Shown one piece after another: positions 16,774 through 24,237 of a DNA stretch of 26,297 nt (positions within the stretch are counted from its first letter, which is position 1; the number at the start of each line of letters is the position of its first letter). The notes beneath the pieces were generated by a model. It saw only the letters and a list, made by a program, of their open reading frames with translations. It was not told where the DNA came from and made no database searches. A program made the translations under genes and the position numbers. The stretch is from JBBSOK01 sp038259825 (GTDB taxonomy: Bacteria > Bacteroidota > Bacteroidia > Flavobacteriales > Flavobacteriaceae). Location: NCBI GenBank assembly GCA_038259825.1, contig JBBSOK010000033.1, positions 1 through 26,297 of the forward strand. The letters run 5' to 3'.

Positions 16774-17310
16774 TTACAGTACAATATTTTCAGCAATATG
16801 TAATACTTTTGGAGAAGTTTCGTCAACCGTAAAGTCCAAGACAAAATTTAGTGATTTTGCACTTTTCTTTAAACTTAGTTTCCCTTTATTAATTTTATAA
16901 AGACCAGCCTCTCCTCTCATTTTGATGCTCTTGGTGTAAATAAGATTAACGTCCTTCAATGTTTCATTGTCTATGCTTAAAACATTTGTGCCAGTTGGCA
17001 GCTCAAAAGAAATAGCTTCTTGATAGTCCCCATCCGCAGTACCTTCAGGACCTTTTTTTGAATAAGTATATTGCACAATCATATTATCCCCATCTACAAT
17101 TTCCATATAAGTGGCGCCAATACCGTCTTTCAATACATTAATTTTCTTTCCCTTAAAAACTTGAACACTACATTCGCCGCCATCAGGACAATCTGAGGCT
17201 ACACTAGCTTTTTGCTCAATATTTCCACTATTTGATGTGGACATTTTATCCGTAGTTGTTTTACAAGAAAATAGAATTGAGATAGGTATTAAAAGGTAAG
17301 CAATTTTCAT
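16774..17310 (-). CDS. Hypothetical lipoprotein
   Basis: A 178-residue protein with a lipoprotein signal (SILFSC, lipidated Cys16). The mature part has a Ser/Thr-rich spacer, a two-Cys segment (SDCPDGGECSVQVFKGK, about 39-55) that could form a disulfide, and then an all-beta region ending FVLDFTVDETSPKVL. I do not recognise a named family. It is co-oriented with the lipoprotein gene upstream of it on this strand (135-bp gap) and ends at the shared terminator. Envelope-located; function unknown. Confidence 0.65.
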   Translation of the reverse strand: MKIAYLLIPISILFSCKTTTDKMSTSNSGNIEQKASVASDCPDGGECSVQVFKGKKINVLKDGIGATYMEIVDGDNMIVQYTYSKKGPEGTADGDYQEAISFELPTGTNVLSIDNETLKDVNLIYTKSIKMRGEAGLYKINKGKLSLKKSAKSLNFVLDFTVDETSPKVLHIAENIVL

Positions 17311-17404
17311 AATTTGAAGTTTTTGGTTGTTGTTTTTATTGATAATTTATTAAAATATTTGTTTCGTTTATAAAAGCACTTCTGTAAAAACCATTACTGA
17401 TTAT

Positions 17405-17439
17405 GCAAAAAAAACACTGACTATCGCCTAACCAATAGT
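17405..17439 (-). terminator. Weak terminator of the upstream lipoprotein gene
   Basis: On the minus strand ACTAT (17439-17435) can pair with ATAGT (17424-17420) before a run of eight T (17414-17407). The stem is short. It lies 7 bp beyond the gene that starts at 18186. Confidence 0.3.
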
Positions 17440-17445
17440 TATAAT

Positions 17446-18186
17446 TTATTTTTCAAGTTCCACCTCTATATCCAAAACATCAGGGTTTTTAATATATTCT
17501 AAGAAACCCTTTTCAACCGTTAGCGTTTTTCCGTCTAGAGAATAGGTAGCATCAGTTAAAGAAGATTTTTTAATTCGTTTTGGAAATGTGTACTTTAATT
17601 TATAGGTAACGGAACCCATCATCATTTCGGCACTTTTAAGACTATCTACTTGTTTTTTATGTGCTTCCTTGTCTTTAATATAAGAGTCTCTTTTAAAAAT
17701 ACCGTTTTTAAAACTGTAATTAGTTCCAATAACATTGTTGTCGTCCGCCTTATTACCTGGATTAATTTTTCCACTATTGTTTACACTTGGTAAAACTGTT
17801 GGAGCAACTTCAAAAGCGTTCATTAAATTGTTGGATTCTTCTATATTTTTAAAATCTAAATAGGTTTCAATATCCCAAACATTAGTTTCTGGATCCATTT
17901 TCAAATGCATTACATAATTTTCTAACTTTTTAAGTTTTGCTTGTTCGTTTGCAGGGAGTTTAGCAATACTGTCTTTTTGAGCTTCCAAATAATCCTTCAT
18001 ATTTATAATGGTATCTGTGGCAGTCATTACACTATCGCCCAATGATGCAATTTGCAACATTTCTTTCAAATCTACGGCAACAGCTATCCTGCCGCTACCG
18101 TCTTCGTTCAATATCAATTCTTCAGTAAATTGGCAACTTGTAATTACCAATGTCAATGCTAGAAGATAAAATAGTTTGGTTATCAT
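17446..18186 (-). CDS. Hypothetical lipoprotein, EEL-NEDGSG type
   Basis: The 246-residue protein has lipobox LVITSC (Cys18), followed directly by QFTEELILNEDGSGRIAVAVDL. This opening recalls LppM/DUF3153-like lipoproteins, whose N-termini carry a similar 'E-x-hydrophobic, N/D-x-DGSG' strand; the likeness is weak and from memory. The middle is alpha-helical and charged (about 60-100), and the C-terminal part is beta-rich (MGSVTYKLKYTFPKRI, GKTLTVEKGFLEY). Its ATG is only 2 bp after the stop of the YqaE-type gene upstream, so the two are co-transcribed and probably translationally coupled. Function unknown. Confidence 0.7.
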   Translation of the reverse strand: MITKLFYLLALTLVITSCQFTEELILNEDGSGRIAVAVDLKEMLQIASLGDSVMTATDTIINMKDYLEAQKDSIAKLPANEQAKLKKLENYVMHLKMDPETNVWDIETYLDFKNIEESNNLMNAFEVAPTVLPSVNNSGKINPGNKADDNNVIGTNYSFKNGIFKRDSYIKDKEAHKKQVDSLKSAEMMMGSVTYKLKYTFPKRIKKSSLTDATYSLDGKTLTVEKGFLEYIKNPDVLDIEVELEK

Positions 18187-18188
18187 AA

Positions 18189-18347
18189 TTATCGGTTAGG
18201 GTTGTTTAAAATAATCAATGCAGCAATTACTCCGGGAATCCATCCACAAAGTGTCAAAATGGTTACAATTATTACGGAACCGCAACCTTTATTTATTATT
18301 GCCAACGGTGGAAATAAAATAGAAAGCAATACACGCCAAATACTCAT
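18189..18347 (-). CDS. YqaE/Pmp3-family small membrane protein
   Basis: A 52-residue frame reading MSIWRVLLSILFPPLAIINK then GCGSVIIVTILTLCGWIPGV and IAALIILNNPNR. This is the classic two-helix Pmp3/YqaE (PF01679) pattern: an LxxxxPPLAV-like first helix, a Gly-Cys-Gly turn, then a second helix with T.L.W.PG.I.A and a short polar tail. Such proteolipids sit in the inner membrane and are tied to salt, stress or membrane-potential responses in other organisms. It is the first gene of a minus-strand operon, 2 bp ahead of the lipoprotein gene. Start ATG 18347. Confidence 0.88.
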   Translation of the reverse strand: MSIWRVLLSILFPPLAIINKGCGSVIIVTILTLCGWIPGVIAALIILNNPNR

Positions 18348-18456
18348 AATTACAAATTTACAAATTAAAGATTGTGATTATATCTTTTTTTCAAATTCAA
18401 AAAGCAATCCAATCCACTCTCAATTTGTCTAAAATAGTTGGTTTTGTTACAACGTA

Positions 18457-18487
18457 TTGATTTCACAATGTATTCTACTTATCTTTG
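18457..18487 (+). promoter_or_regulatory. lysS promoter
   Basis: TTG (18457-18459), a 20-bp spacer and TATCTTTG (18480-18487) fit the Bacteroidota sigma-A consensus TTTG-N19-TAnnTTTG. The predicted transcript start is near 18493, about 38 nt before the ATG. Confidence 0.6.
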
Positions 18488-18530
18488 CAACCGCCAAATA
18501 AATGGCATTTACCATCTATAAAAATACCGT

Positions 18531-20225
18531 ATGCAACTTACTGAACTTGAACAAATACGAAGAGATAAACTTAAAAGCCTAAGAGATTTGGGGATTAATC
18601 CATATCCGGCAGAACAATATCACGTTAACCACACTTCAAAAAATATAAAAGAGAATTTTGAAGAAGGTAAAAAAGTTATAATTGCCGGCCGTCTTATGAG
18701 CCGTCGTATTCAAGGAAAGGCTTCTTTTGCAGAGCTTCAAGATGCTGATGGCCGTATACAAGTATACTTTAACCGTGATGAAATCTGCACCGGTGAGGAC
18801 AAAACACTGTATAACGATGTCTATAAAAAATTACTGGACATTGGAGATTTTATAGGAATTGAAGGTGAACTTTTCACAACCCAAGTGGGTGAAATGACGG
18901 TGATGGTTAAGGAATTTAAACTATTATCCAAAACACTCCGTCCATTACCTCAACCGCGTGTGGATGAGGATGGAAAAATATACGACGCTTTTAACGATCC
19001 AGAACTTAGATACAGACAGCGTTATGTAGATTTGGTTGTAAACCCCAAAGTAAAAGACACCTTTATTAAGCGTACCAAGATTACAAATGTAATCCGTCGT
19101 TTTTATAATGATATGGGCTTTTTAGAAGTAGAAACCCCAATTTTACAGCCAATCCCTGGAGGTGCAGCAGCGCGTCCTTTCCTTACGCACCACAATGCGC
19201 TGGACATTCCATTATACTTGCGTATTGCAAATGAATTGTATCTAAAAAGGCTTATTGTTGGTGGTTTTGATGGTGTTTATGAGTTTTCTAAAGATTTTAG
19301 GAACGAAGGTATGGACCGCACACACAATCCTGAGTTTACCGTAATGGAAATGTATGCAGCCTACAAAGATTATTATTGGATGATGGATACTACCGAAAAG
19401 CTTTTGGAGCAAATAGCGGTAGAACTTCACGGAACAACCACAGCACCTTTCGGTAATAATGTTATAGATTATAAAGCACCGTATAAAAGAATAGGAATAT
19501 TAGATGCTATCAAAGAGCATACAGGATTCGATCTGTATCAAAAAAGCGAAGACGAAATTAGAGAAGCCTGCCACAAATTAGGTATTGAAGCAGATAACTC
19601 TTTTGGGATCGGTAAAATGATAGATGAAATATTTGGCGAAAAATGTGAAAAGCACTACATACAGCCTACATTTATTATAGATTATCCTGTAGAAATGAGC
19701 CCGCTCACCAAAAAACACAGAACAAAAGAAGGATTAACAGAGCGTTTTGAATTAATGGTAAACGGTAAAGAACTTGCCAATGCGTATTCAGAGCTTAACG
19801 ACCCAATAGACCAACGCGAACGTTTTGAAGACCAACTAAAACTTACCGAAAAAGGCGATGATGAAGCTATGTTCATTGATCAAGATTTCTTGCGCGCACT
19901 TGAATATGGAATGCCACCAACCTCGGGCATCGGTATAGGGATAGACCGTCTAACAATGTTTATGACCAACAACCAATCAATACAAGAAGTATTGTTTTTC
20001 CCGCAAATGAAACCGGAAAAAACCGCCGTACAAGTAGAACTTAACGACGAAGACAAAAAAGTATTGGAACTATTAAAAGCAACGTCCCCACTAAACTTGG
20101 AAACATTAAAAGAAAAAAGTGGCCTAAGCAATAAAAAGTGGGATAAGACAATAAAACATTTAACGGGGAATAAGTTGGCAAAGGTTTCAAAAGTAGAAGA
20201 CACCTTACTAGTTACGTTACTTTAA
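18531..20225 (+). CDS. lysS: Lysyl-tRNA synthetase (class II)
   Basis: The 564-residue cytosolic enzyme charges tRNA-Lys with lysine using ATP. The N-terminal OB-fold anticodon-binding domain covers about 1-150 (RGR-like IIAGRLMSRRIQGKASF, then LQDADGRIQVYF). The class II catalytic core follows: motif 1 near FYNDMGFLEVETPIL, motif 2 DFRNEGMDRTHNPEFT (about 255-270) and motif 3 GIGIGIDRLTMF (about 464-475). After the usual end at LFFPQMKPE there is a further stretch of about 65 residues (VQVELNDEDKKVLELL ... LSNKKWDKTIKHL), helical and winged-helix-like, a feature I recall from Bacteroidota LysS. It is followed by the DUF805 gene after about 50 bp, probably in the same transcript. Confidence 0.96.
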   Translation: MQLTELEQIRRDKLKSLRDLGINPYPAEQYHVNHTSKNIKENFEEGKKVIIAGRLMSRRIQGKASFAELQDADGRIQVYFNRDEICTGEDKTLYNDVYKKLLDIGDFIGIEGELFTTQVGEMTVMVKEFKLLSKTLRPLPQPRVDEDGKIYDAFNDPELRYRQRYVDLVVNPKVKDTFIKRTKITNVIRRFYNDMGFLEVETPILQPIPGGAAARPFLTHHNALDIPLYLRIANELYLKRLIVGGFDGVYEFSKDFRNEGMDRTHNPEFTVMEMYAAYKDYYWMMDTTEKLLEQIAVELHGTTTAPFGNNVIDYKAPYKRIGILDAIKEHTGFDLYQKSEDEIREACHKLGIEADNSFGIGKMIDEIFGEKCEKHYIQPTFIIDYPVEMSPLTKKHRTKEGLTERFELMVNGKELANAYSELNDPIDQRERFEDQLKLTEKGDDEAMFIDQDFLRALEYGMPPTSGIGIGIDRLTMFMTNNQSIQEVLFFPQMKPEKTAVQVELNDEDKKVLELLKATSPLNLETLKEKSGLSNKKWDKTIKHLTGNKLAKVSKVEDTLLVTLL

Positions 20226-20277
20226 TAATACAGTAGGTAGTAGCATGCAATACATAAAGGAAGAGTACCAATACAAT

Positions 20278-20709
20278 ATGATAGATTGGTGGAAAAAAGT
20301 TTTTCTAAAAAACTACGCCAACTTTAGCGGCCGCGCCCGCCGCTCGGAATATTGGTATTTTGTCCTGTGCAATTCCATATTGGGCATTTTAATAGGTTTG
20401 CCAAGTATAATTCTATTTGGCGTTTTTGAAGAAACAGACTTTGGGGCAGTCTTTATGCTGCCCCTTATATTTTTTGCAACAGTACTAATAATACCTAGTA
20501 TTGCCGTTGCCGTACGCAGATTGCACGATACCGGAAAATCGGGATGGCTATATCTTATAGGTGTAATCCCAATAGTTAGTGCAGTAGGTGCAATTATTCT
20601 CTTCATCTTTTATTGTTTGGAAGGAGACACCTCTACCAACAAATACGGCCCCAACCCAAAACAATCCTTCCCAGATAATTTTATTGATGATGTAAATGTG
20701 AGGTTTTAA
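20278..20709 (+). CDS. DUF805 family inner-membrane protein
   Basis: A 143-residue protein with the DUF805 signature: KNYANFSGRARRSEYWYF at the N-terminus, three or four hydrophobic helices, the conserved VRRLHDTGKSGWLYL loop, then a C-terminal EGDTSTNKYGPNPK motif. It is an inner-membrane protein of unknown function. I prefer ATG 20278 (MIDWWKKVFLKNY), which matches how the family begins; an in-frame ATG at 20245 would add eleven polar residues. Its last 19 codons and the following DNA are repeated 3.2 kb downstream, so it marks the left edge of the accessory region. A very GC-rich patch (about 20327-20347) encodes the SGRARRS motif. Confidence 0.88.
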   Translation: MIDWWKKVFLKNYANFSGRARRSEYWYFVLCNSILGILIGLPSIILFGVFEETDFGAVFMLPLIFFATVLIIPSIAVAVRRLHDTGKSGWLYLIGVIPIVSAVGAIILFIFYCLEGDTSTNKYGPNPKQSFPDNFIDDVNVRF

Positions 20710-20840
20710 TCTTTATAAAATCTTATTCGTAAATATTTAATTTCAGGTATTTATACTTAAATGTAACTAACAATGTTGGGTTTATTTTTGTATTTATGTA
20801 ATGCTAAATATGAAAACATACGTATATACGCATGTTAGGC
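20653..20840 (+). repeat. 185-bp direct repeat, copy 1 (DUF805 tail plus attC-like junction)
   Basis: This stretch, from the NPKQ codons of the DUF805 gene through GTTAGGC at 20834-20840, is repeated with only scattered differences at 23885-24070. Its last 75 bp run from CTAACAATG (near 20769) to GCATGTTAGG, inverted ends of the kind seen in recombination sites. The terminal GTTAGGC fits the integron GTTRRRY core. The nuclease-like gene begins 33 bp later. Confidence 0.75.
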
Positions 20841-20872
20841 GCTATTGGAAAAAAAATTGTAAATAAGATAAA

Positions 20873-21625
20873 ATGGAAACGGAATTATACTATAATGCGA
20901 ATAAAGTTAAATCAATGAATGAATTGATTAAGAAATATAGTATCAGTGAATTTAAATCGCCATATCGTTCTACTATTCCTTTATTGATTTTATATAAAAC
21001 TACACTTAATAATAGTTTTGGATTGATGGAAAAAATGAATGAATCCAATGTAAAATATATATTCGAGTTCAAAACGCCTTTATCTCAAGGGAAAGGTAAA
21101 TCCTCTTCCACTGATTTAATGATTGAATATACGAATACCTGTATTGCAATTGAGGCAAAAAGGACTGAACCAAAATATGAAACTGTATCAAAATGGTTAG
21201 GAGAAACTGATAATAAAAAAATCGTATTAGAAGGATGGATAAATATTATCTCTAATTACACAAATGTTAATTTTGACTCTAATTCTATTTCTGATTTACC
21301 ATATCAATTGATTCATAGAGTTGCTTCAGCTTGTTCGCTTAATAAATCTCAAACCCACGTGGTATATCTTGGCTTCGATTTGGACGAAACGAAAAAGAAG
21401 TATTACCGTGAGAGCCTAATAAAATTTTCAAAAATATTATCAAACAAAATTGATTTTCATCTTGCTTGCTACAATATTAATAAATTAGCCGAGCAAACAC
21501 GACTTGAATTAATATGGGATTCTGGAGAAAGAAATTTGTCAGAATATATATTAAAAGGATATGAAAATGATTCTCTTATGCAAATGTCACAATTGTCAAT
21601 AGAAATGATAAACAACAGCGCCTAA
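20873..21625 (+). CDS. PD-(D/E)XK nuclease-like protein
   Basis: A 250-residue soluble protein with a PD-(D/E)XK nuclease core: Asp81 (SSTDLMIEY), then a hydrophobic strand ending IAIEAKR with Glu94 and Lys96, and a following TEPKYETVSKWLG. The D...ExK plus EP....W.G pattern resembles DUF6946-type nuclease-fold proteins; this is a recollection, not a search result. The C-terminal half is helical with two histidines (LIHRVASACS) and a second beta segment (THVVYLGFDLD). It might cut DNA in a defence or restriction role, but no methyltransferase or partner is adjacent. The stop codon lies inside GCCTAAC, the first bases of element A. Confidence 0.6.
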   Translation: METELYYNANKVKSMNELIKKYSISEFKSPYRSTIPLLILYKTTLNNSFGLMEKMNESNVKYIFEFKTPLSQGKGKSSSTDLMIEYTNTCIAIEAKRTEPKYETVSKWLGETDNKKIVLEGWINIISNYTNVNFDSNSISDLPYQLIHRVASACSLNKSQTHVVYLGFDLDETKKKYYRESLIKFSKILSNKIDFHLACYNINKLAEQTRLELIWDSGERNLSEYILKGYENDSLMQMSQLSIEMINNSA

Positions 21626-21823
21626 CAACGTATATAGGCAATGCGGGAGTTGTCGCTTAACCAAAAGTTTGGGTATATTTGGAAGTCGCCACATTTTAAA
21701 ATTTTGCTTATTGTAAAAAAAAAAAGTAATAAGTAAAATTTTAAAATATGGCTTGTGGCTCAACCGAATGGAAGTCGACTTTTTTCATCCGCACTGCCCA
21801 TATACACGAACGTTGCTATCAAG
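21620..21823 (+). repeat. Inverted-repeat element A (attC-like)
   Basis: About 200 bp starting GCCTAACAACGTATATAGG and ending TATACACGAACGTTGC. The ends pair (AACAACGTATAT with ATATAC...ACGTTG). Inside, GGCAATGCGG (21637-21646) pairs with CCGCACTGCC (21789-21798) with one mismatch. The core hairpin pairs 21693-21712 with 21728-21747 over 20 bp, 19 matched and one G-T. It overlaps the stop codon of the preceding gene, and the next gene starts about 31 bp after it. Related to elements B and C. Confidence 0.75.
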
Positions 21824-21846
21824 CTTAAAAAAAAACAATCCAATAA

Positions 21847-23016
21847 ATGTACATCTTAGGAATACGTGCCGATAAACTTACTTCGTCCGATATAAATCGA
21901 CTTATAAATAATCAAATACAGGAAAGTAAAACACTTGATTATAAAAAAGAATTGAATCTTTCAAAGGATAAAGACAAAAAGGAATTTCTGTTTGACGTTT
22001 CTGCAATGTACAACACCGAAGGAGGTTGTATAATTTATGGAATTGAAGAACTTAAAGACGATAAAAATCAAAATACAGGAAAACCGAATAAAGTTTCTGG
22101 AATTGATATTGAGAATTCAGACAAACTTATCCAACAAATTGAAGACATAGTTAAAAACTCAACCGAACCAAGTATTTCGCAATTACTAATTAAAGAAATA
22201 GATGTTGGCGGTTTAAATGTAATGGTTTTAGGAATACCTAAAGGTTTAGGATTACCTGCAATGGTAACTTTCAGCCAAACTAATAAATTTTATAAAAGAA
22301 GAAATAGCGGGAAATTTCCTGTTGATGTTTACGAGTTAAATCAAATGTTTATGCAAAATCAAGTTTTGTTTGATAAAGCAAAAAATTTACGGAAAAATAG
22401 AATATCCGAGGTTCTTTTAAAAGAGAATATTCCAAATTTAGTTGGTGATACAATCTTTTTAATTCATATTATTCCTTATAGTTTTTTGGAAAATTCTATT
22501 TCTGATTTTGCAGTTGAGAAAAACGATTTGACAAAGCAAATGAAGCCTCTTTTGTCGCAAAGCACAGGATGGAATTTAATGTATAATCTTGATGGTTTTG
22601 CAACATTTGCAACAACATATCAAATGCGTGAAATAACATCATATAATCAACTCTTCAGAAATGGAGTATATGAAATTTACACATCTGAATTATTTTATGG
22701 AACACGTCATCAAAAGGAAGGATTTGATGATGAAGTCTTTATGCGTAAAACGGTAGAGTGTATTAAACAAGGTTTAGATGTACTTAATAAAATGAAAATT
22801 GAATCACCATTTTTTGTTTCTTTTAGCTTTCATAATGTGAAGGGCAAGATTATGGATAATAATAGAGCAACTTTTGTAAGAGAATTTACAAAAAACGATC
22901 TTTTATTTCCATTAATTCAAATACCAGCCTATGAATCAGATATAATGAATAAGATGAAACCGAGTTTTGACATTTTATGGCAATCATTTGGTTATGCGAA
23001 AAGTCCAAATACATAG
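21847..23016 (+). CDS. AlbA_2 / Schlafen AAA_4-domain protein
   Basis: A 389-residue soluble protein whose first 170 residues form the AlbA_2 (PF04326) domain: QESKTLDYKKEL (about 25-36), KKEFLFDVSAMYNTEGGCIIYGIEE (44-68; the NTEGG turn and YGIEE strand are diagnostic), a hydrophobic VMVLGIPKG strand, and FYKRRNSGKFPVDVYELNQMF closing the domain. The rest, about 175-389, is alpha/beta with no family that I recognise. AlbA_2 domains bind nucleic acid or nucleotide and occur in regulators and in phage-defence proteins related to Schlafen. It sits alone between elements A and B, like a single-gene cassette. ATG 21847 is chosen because it begins the usable frame 31 bp after element A. Confidence 0.75.
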   Translation: MYILGIRADKLTSSDINRLINNQIQESKTLDYKKELNLSKDKDKKEFLFDVSAMYNTEGGCIIYGIEELKDDKNQNTGKPNKVSGIDIENSDKLIQQIEDIVKNSTEPSISQLLIKEIDVGGLNVMVLGIPKGLGLPAMVTFSQTNKFYKRRNSGKFPVDVYELNQMFMQNQVLFDKAKNLRKNRISEVLLKENIPNLVGDTIFLIHIIPYSFLENSISDFAVEKNDLTKQMKPLLSQSTGWNLMYNLDGFATFATTYQMREITSYNQLFRNGVYEIYTSELFYGTRHQKEGFDDEVFMRKTVECIKQGLDVLNKMKIESPFFVSFSFHNVKGKIMDNNRATFVREFTKNDLLFPLIQIPAYESDIMNKMKPSFDILWQSFGYAKSPNT

Positions 23017-23030
23017 CGGAAAAGCCAGAT

Positions 23031-23226
23031 GGCAACAAAGTATATAAAAAATAGCGAGAGACGTTGCTAACACAAAGGTTCGGGCATTTTTGCAAAGTCG
23101 CCAAATTTTTAAATTTGGCTTATTGAATAAAAAAGATAATTAGAAAAATTTAAAAATTCGGCTTGTGTTCAATCGAATGGTAGTCGCCTTTTTTCCGCTC
23201 TACTTTTCATATACTAAACGTTTTAT
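23031..23226 (+). repeat. Inverted-repeat element B (attC-like)
   Basis: About 195 bp beginning GGCAACAAAGTATATAAA, 14 bp after the stop of the AlbA_2 gene, and ending CATATACTAAACGTTT, 13 bp before the next start. Outer arms: GTATATAAAAAATAG (from 23040) pairs with CTACTTTTCATATAC (ending 23214) with two mismatches. The core arms 23104-23124 and 23138-23158 pair at 18 of 21 positions. Shares AAGTCGCC, CGGCTTGTG and GTTCGGGCATTTTT blocks with element C. Confidence 0.75.
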
Positions 23227-23239
23227 AAATTTTCAAAAA

Positions 23240-23857
23240 ATGAAGCTTTTACATATTATTCTAACATTATTGCTTTTTCTTTCTTGTATTGATAACTCCA
23301 AGGAGAATAGTATTTATCTAAATGAGGGTATAAAGAAGAATGATTTTGTTATTACTAATTACCCATTTAAAAATAAGGATGCGGAAAGGTTAAACGGCTT
23401 AGGAGTACAAGAAATAAAAAATGGTGAAATTGGAGAAGCTGAAAAATACTTCATTCAAGCATATAAATTGGAAACTGACAATCCTACAATACTTACAAAT
23501 CTAGGGAATGTTTATCTGGAAATTGGTAAATCAAAAATGGCGATTGAATATTATCAAGTGGCAATGTTGAGTTCTGATTCAACTTATTACAATGCATCGT
23601 ATAATTTGGGTAGAGCATACTGTAATAACGACCAATATAATGAAGCAAAAGAAATTTTGGAATATACTATATCAAAAACTGATGACAATATGCAAATTGC
23701 AATTGCTGAATATACATTAGCAACAGTTTATATTAATACAAAAGAATGCGCCAAGGCAGAGAGATTATATCTAAAAATAAAGAAATCATTTGATGATTTT
23801 CCTAATTTCCAATCGAGCTTGGATATACTAGAGCAAAAAGTTAAAAATTGTATTTAA
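23240..23857 (+). CDS. TPR-repeat lipoprotein
   Basis: The 205-residue protein starts with a lipoprotein signal (LLLFLSC, Cys16). After a linker there are at least four TPR motifs: LNGLGVQEIKNGEIGEAEKY (about 51-70), ILTNLGNVYLEIGKSKMAIE (about 84-103), YNLGRAYCNNDQYNEAKEIL (about 121-140) and YTLATVYINTKECAKAERLY (about 158-177). It would be a membrane-anchored protein-protein adaptor. The frame is open upstream to 23165, but that part lies in element B and the signal peptide sets the start at ATG 23240. It lies alone between element B and the second copy of the DUF805-tail repeat. The role is unknown. Confidence 0.75.
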   Translation: MKLLHIILTLLLFLSCIDNSKENSIYLNEGIKKNDFVITNYPFKNKDAERLNGLGVQEIKNGEIGEAEKYFIQAYKLETDNPTILTNLGNVYLEIGKSKMAIEYYQVAMLSSDSTYYNASYNLGRAYCNNDQYNEAKEILEYTISKTDDNMQIAIAEYTLATVYINTKECAKAERLYLKIKKSFDDFPNFQSSLDILEQKVKNCI

Positions 23858-23884
23858 AACACTCTCCTACAATCCAATCTATTG

Positions 23885-23942
23885 TAACCCAAAACAACCT
23901 TACCTAGATAATTTTATTGATGATTTAAATGTGAGGTTTTAA
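23885..23942 (+). pseudogene. Remnant of a second DUF805 gene (last 18 codons)
   Basis: In the frame ending at TAA 23940-23942 the DNA reads NPKQPYLDNFIDDLNVRF, against NPKQSFPDNFIDDVNVRF at the end of the intact DUF805 gene. Upstream the similarity stops and there is no start codon or membrane region, so only the tail of a second copy remains. Confidence 0.7.
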
Positions 23943-24070
23943 TCCTTCTAAATTCTTTTCGTAAATCTTTAATTTCAGGTATTTATACTTAATTGTGTCT
24001 AACATTGTTGGGTTTATTTTGTATTTATGTAATACTAAATATGAAAACATATGTATATACGCATGTTATG
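23885..24070 (+). repeat. 185-bp direct repeat, copy 2
   Basis: Counterpart of 20653-20840 in the same orientation. It includes the DUF805 tail, a shared AT-rich spacer with the block TTTAATTTCAGGTATTTATA, GTCTAACATTG, and the end ACGCATGTTATG. Differences are scattered substitutions and single-base indels. The following 170 bp up to the next start (24071-24237) hold no gene I can support. Confidence 0.75.
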
Positions 24071-24237
24071 GGCAATTTGAAAAAACATTTCGGTCGAGCA
24101 TTAAAACTTTTCAGAAATACAATTCTCATTACCAATAACTTACAAAAGATTTAAAAAAACATCAATAGAATGCAGAAAACCGTAAGGTATATCGTTGACA
24201 GATATATTACTTTGTGAAATTTGAAAGAAATCAACAT

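Noticed and set aside
17426..17432. GCCTAAC between two lipoprotein genes as an attC-like core
   Set aside because: There is no matching GTTAGGC partner or repeat element around it; it lies in the loop of a weak terminator.
18445..18451. TGTTACA upstream of lysS as a further regulon site
   Set aside because: It is a single copy with no partner 21-22 bp away, and the lysS promoter has consensus elements that need no activator.
21620..21823. Element A as a transposable MITE
   Set aside because: No target-site duplication is visible, and all three related elements lie just after a stop codon in the same orientation, which fits cassette boundaries better. Not fully excluded.
23165..23239. N-terminal extension of the TPR lipoprotein
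   Set aside because: This part lies within the repeat element B, and the lipoprotein signal begins at ATG 23240.
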